Positions 6,441 through 7,198 of a stretch of DNA of 7,198 bases are shown here, one piece after another. Under the pieces are notes generated by a model. It saw only the letters and a list, made by a program, of their open reading frames with translations. It made no database searches and was not told the origin of the DNA. Position numbers and translations under genes: made by a program. This stretch comes from Planctomycetaceae bacterium (GTDB lineage Bacteria; Planctomycetota; Phycisphaerae; Phycisphaerales; SM1A02). How positions within the stretch are numbered: position 1 is the stretch's first letter; every line of letters starts with the position of its first letter. The stretch is from positions 1 to 7,198 of the forward strand of contig CANHFL010000048.1 of NCBI GenBank assembly GCA_947459855.1, given 5' to 3'.

Positions 6441-7198
6441 GTGCCCGCCGACCCCACGGGAGCCCCCGCAACCACGCCCCCGACGGCCGCCCCGAGCACG
6501 GGCTGGCGCGTCGGCCTGCGATGGCTCGCGATCGGCTTCGCGCTGAGCCTGCCGGTGCACGCCGCGGTGGTCGCCTGGCTGGCAATGACGCACGTCTCGC
6601 GGCCCGGCGCGCCGGCCGCGCGGGAGTCGCTGATCGAGCTGGCCGTGGTCGGCGACGACGGCGGCGTGGCGCTTGGCGAGTCGGACGCCGGCGGCGGTCG
6701 GCCCGAGGGGCCCGCGGTCGACGACCGCTCCGCGGCGGCCACCGACGAGCCGGTCGCGTCCGCGCCGCTCGAGGGCGGTGCGACGGAAGGCACGGGGCTG
6801 GCCGAGGGCGGGGCGCTCGGCGGCGGCGGCATCGGCGGCGGTGCGGGCGGTGGCGGCACCGGCGGCGAAGGTGGTGGCTCCGGCGGCGGATCCGGCAGCG
6901 GCACGGGGCTCGGCAGCGGGATCGGCGGCACCACGTTCTTCGGCGTCGGCGGGCGCGGCATGCGCTTCGCGTTCGTCGTCGACAAGAGCGGGTCGATGTC
7001 CGCCGAGGGGCGGCTGGCCGAGGCGAAGGAGGAGCTGCGCCGCGCGATCGCCGCGCTGCCCGACTACGCGAGCGTCTACGTCGTCTTCTACGACACGTCC
7101 GAGCCATTCACGTTCAGCGACCGGTGGGAGCGCGTGAAGGGCACGCTGCTCAAGCGGCTTGTGCGGTGGCTGGCCGACGTCGGGCCCTCGGGCGGCAC
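6441..7198 (+). CDS. Membrane-anchored von Willebrand factor A (VWA) domain protein, 3' end cut off
   Basis: 252 full codons are present and the frame is open to the window end. Residues 1-25 are Pro/Ala/Thr-rich; residues about 27-50 (RWLAIGFALSL ... AWLAM) form a single membrane segment, probably an uncleaved signal anchor. A linker follows, becoming strongly glycine-rich at 123-163. Then TFFGVGGRG (164-172) leads into the VWA strand MRFAFVVDKSGSM (174-186), which carries an intact metal-binding D181-x-S183-x-S185 triad. The next helix (RLAEAKEELRRAIAAL) and strand (SVYVVFYDT) fit the fold. The visible part ends at PSGGT (249-253), which resembles the second metal-site loop with its Thr. 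The architecture resembles anchored VWA proteins common in Planctomycetes, whose roles are mostly unknown. The start is uncertain: I chose the GTG because third-position GC rises there, but an in-frame ATG at 6321, preceded by GGGAG, would add 40 Arg/Gly-rich residues. No good Shine-Dalgarno serves the GTG. Confidence 0.88.
   Translation, partial: MPADPTGAPATTPPTAAPSTGWRVGLRWLAIGFALSLPVHAAVVAWLAMTHVSRPGAPAARESLIELAVVGDDGGVALGESDAGGGRPEGPAVDDRSAAATDEPVASAPLEGGATEGTGLAEGGALGGGGIGGGAGGGGTGGEGGGSGGGSGSGTGLGSGIGGTTFFGVGGRGMRFAFVVDKSGSMSAEGRLAEAKEELRRAIAALPDYASVYVVFYDTSEPFTFSDRWERVKGTLLKRLVRWLADVGPSGG
6807..6929 (+). repeat. Glycine-rich low-complexity linker coding repeat in the VWA gene
   Basis: Imperfect GGC/GGT-rich repeats encode a Gly-dominated linker (residues 123-163, with GGGG, GGGSGGGS and GTGLGSGIGG stretches) between the membrane anchor and the VWA domain. 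Such tracts can change length by slippage and are prone to sequencing or assembly error. The frame is intact through it here. Confidence 0.8.

Noticed and set aside
6807..6929. The glycine-coding repeats as a possible CRISPR or tandem-repeat array
   Set aside because: The units are irregular GGC/GGT-rich codons in an intact reading frame, with no constant repeat-spacer pattern; they encode a flexible linker.

Overview
This is a very GC-rich stretch with strongly G/C-ending codons. It is packed with genes on the minus strand and has one divergent gene at the right edge. Five minus-strand genes read in the order pyrH, frr, a large exported beta-helix lipoprotein, nrdR and thrS (cut off at base 1). 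The gaps between them are 28, 62, 9 and 20 bases, so they could form one transcription unit. The partial plus-strand gene beginning at 6441 encodes a membrane-anchored von Willebrand factor A (VWA) protein and runs off the right end. The high GC, the lipoprotein with beta-helix and PA14-like regions, the anchored VWA protein with a glycine-rich linker, and a ThrRS with PVC-like wording around motif 2 together suggest a planctomycete or close relative. That assignment is inference; there is no rRNA or other marker to confirm it.

Layout. 1-1946: thrS, lacking roughly its last 30-40 codons. 1967-2461: nrdR, with a GTG start. 2471-4897: the lipoprotein, which has a signal peptide with lipobox, a right-handed beta-helix region, an uncharacterised middle region and a C-terminal PA14-like domain. 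4898-4959: a short gap holding a GC-rich hairpin. 4960-5526: frr. 5555-6280: pyrH, with a GTG start chosen over an upstream ATG. 6281-6440: the divergent control region, holding a 15-base palindrome and a mirrored 9-base motif that could supply -10 elements in both directions. 6441-7198: the VWA gene (partial). No gene-free stretch exceeds 160 bases.

Functionally, pyrH (UMP kinase), frr (ribosome recycling), nrdR (ribonucleotide reductase repressor) and thrS (threonyl-tRNA synthetase) are growth-linked housekeeping genes. The exported lipoprotein in their middle is the odd member, and its function cannot be read from the sequence. I see no IS element, CRISPR array, phage gene, tRNA or rRNA gene, or defence system. 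The more interesting points are the embedded lipoprotein, the mirrored divergent promoter region with a possible leaderless VWA transcript, and a Cys-containing insertion next to the ThrRS zinc site.
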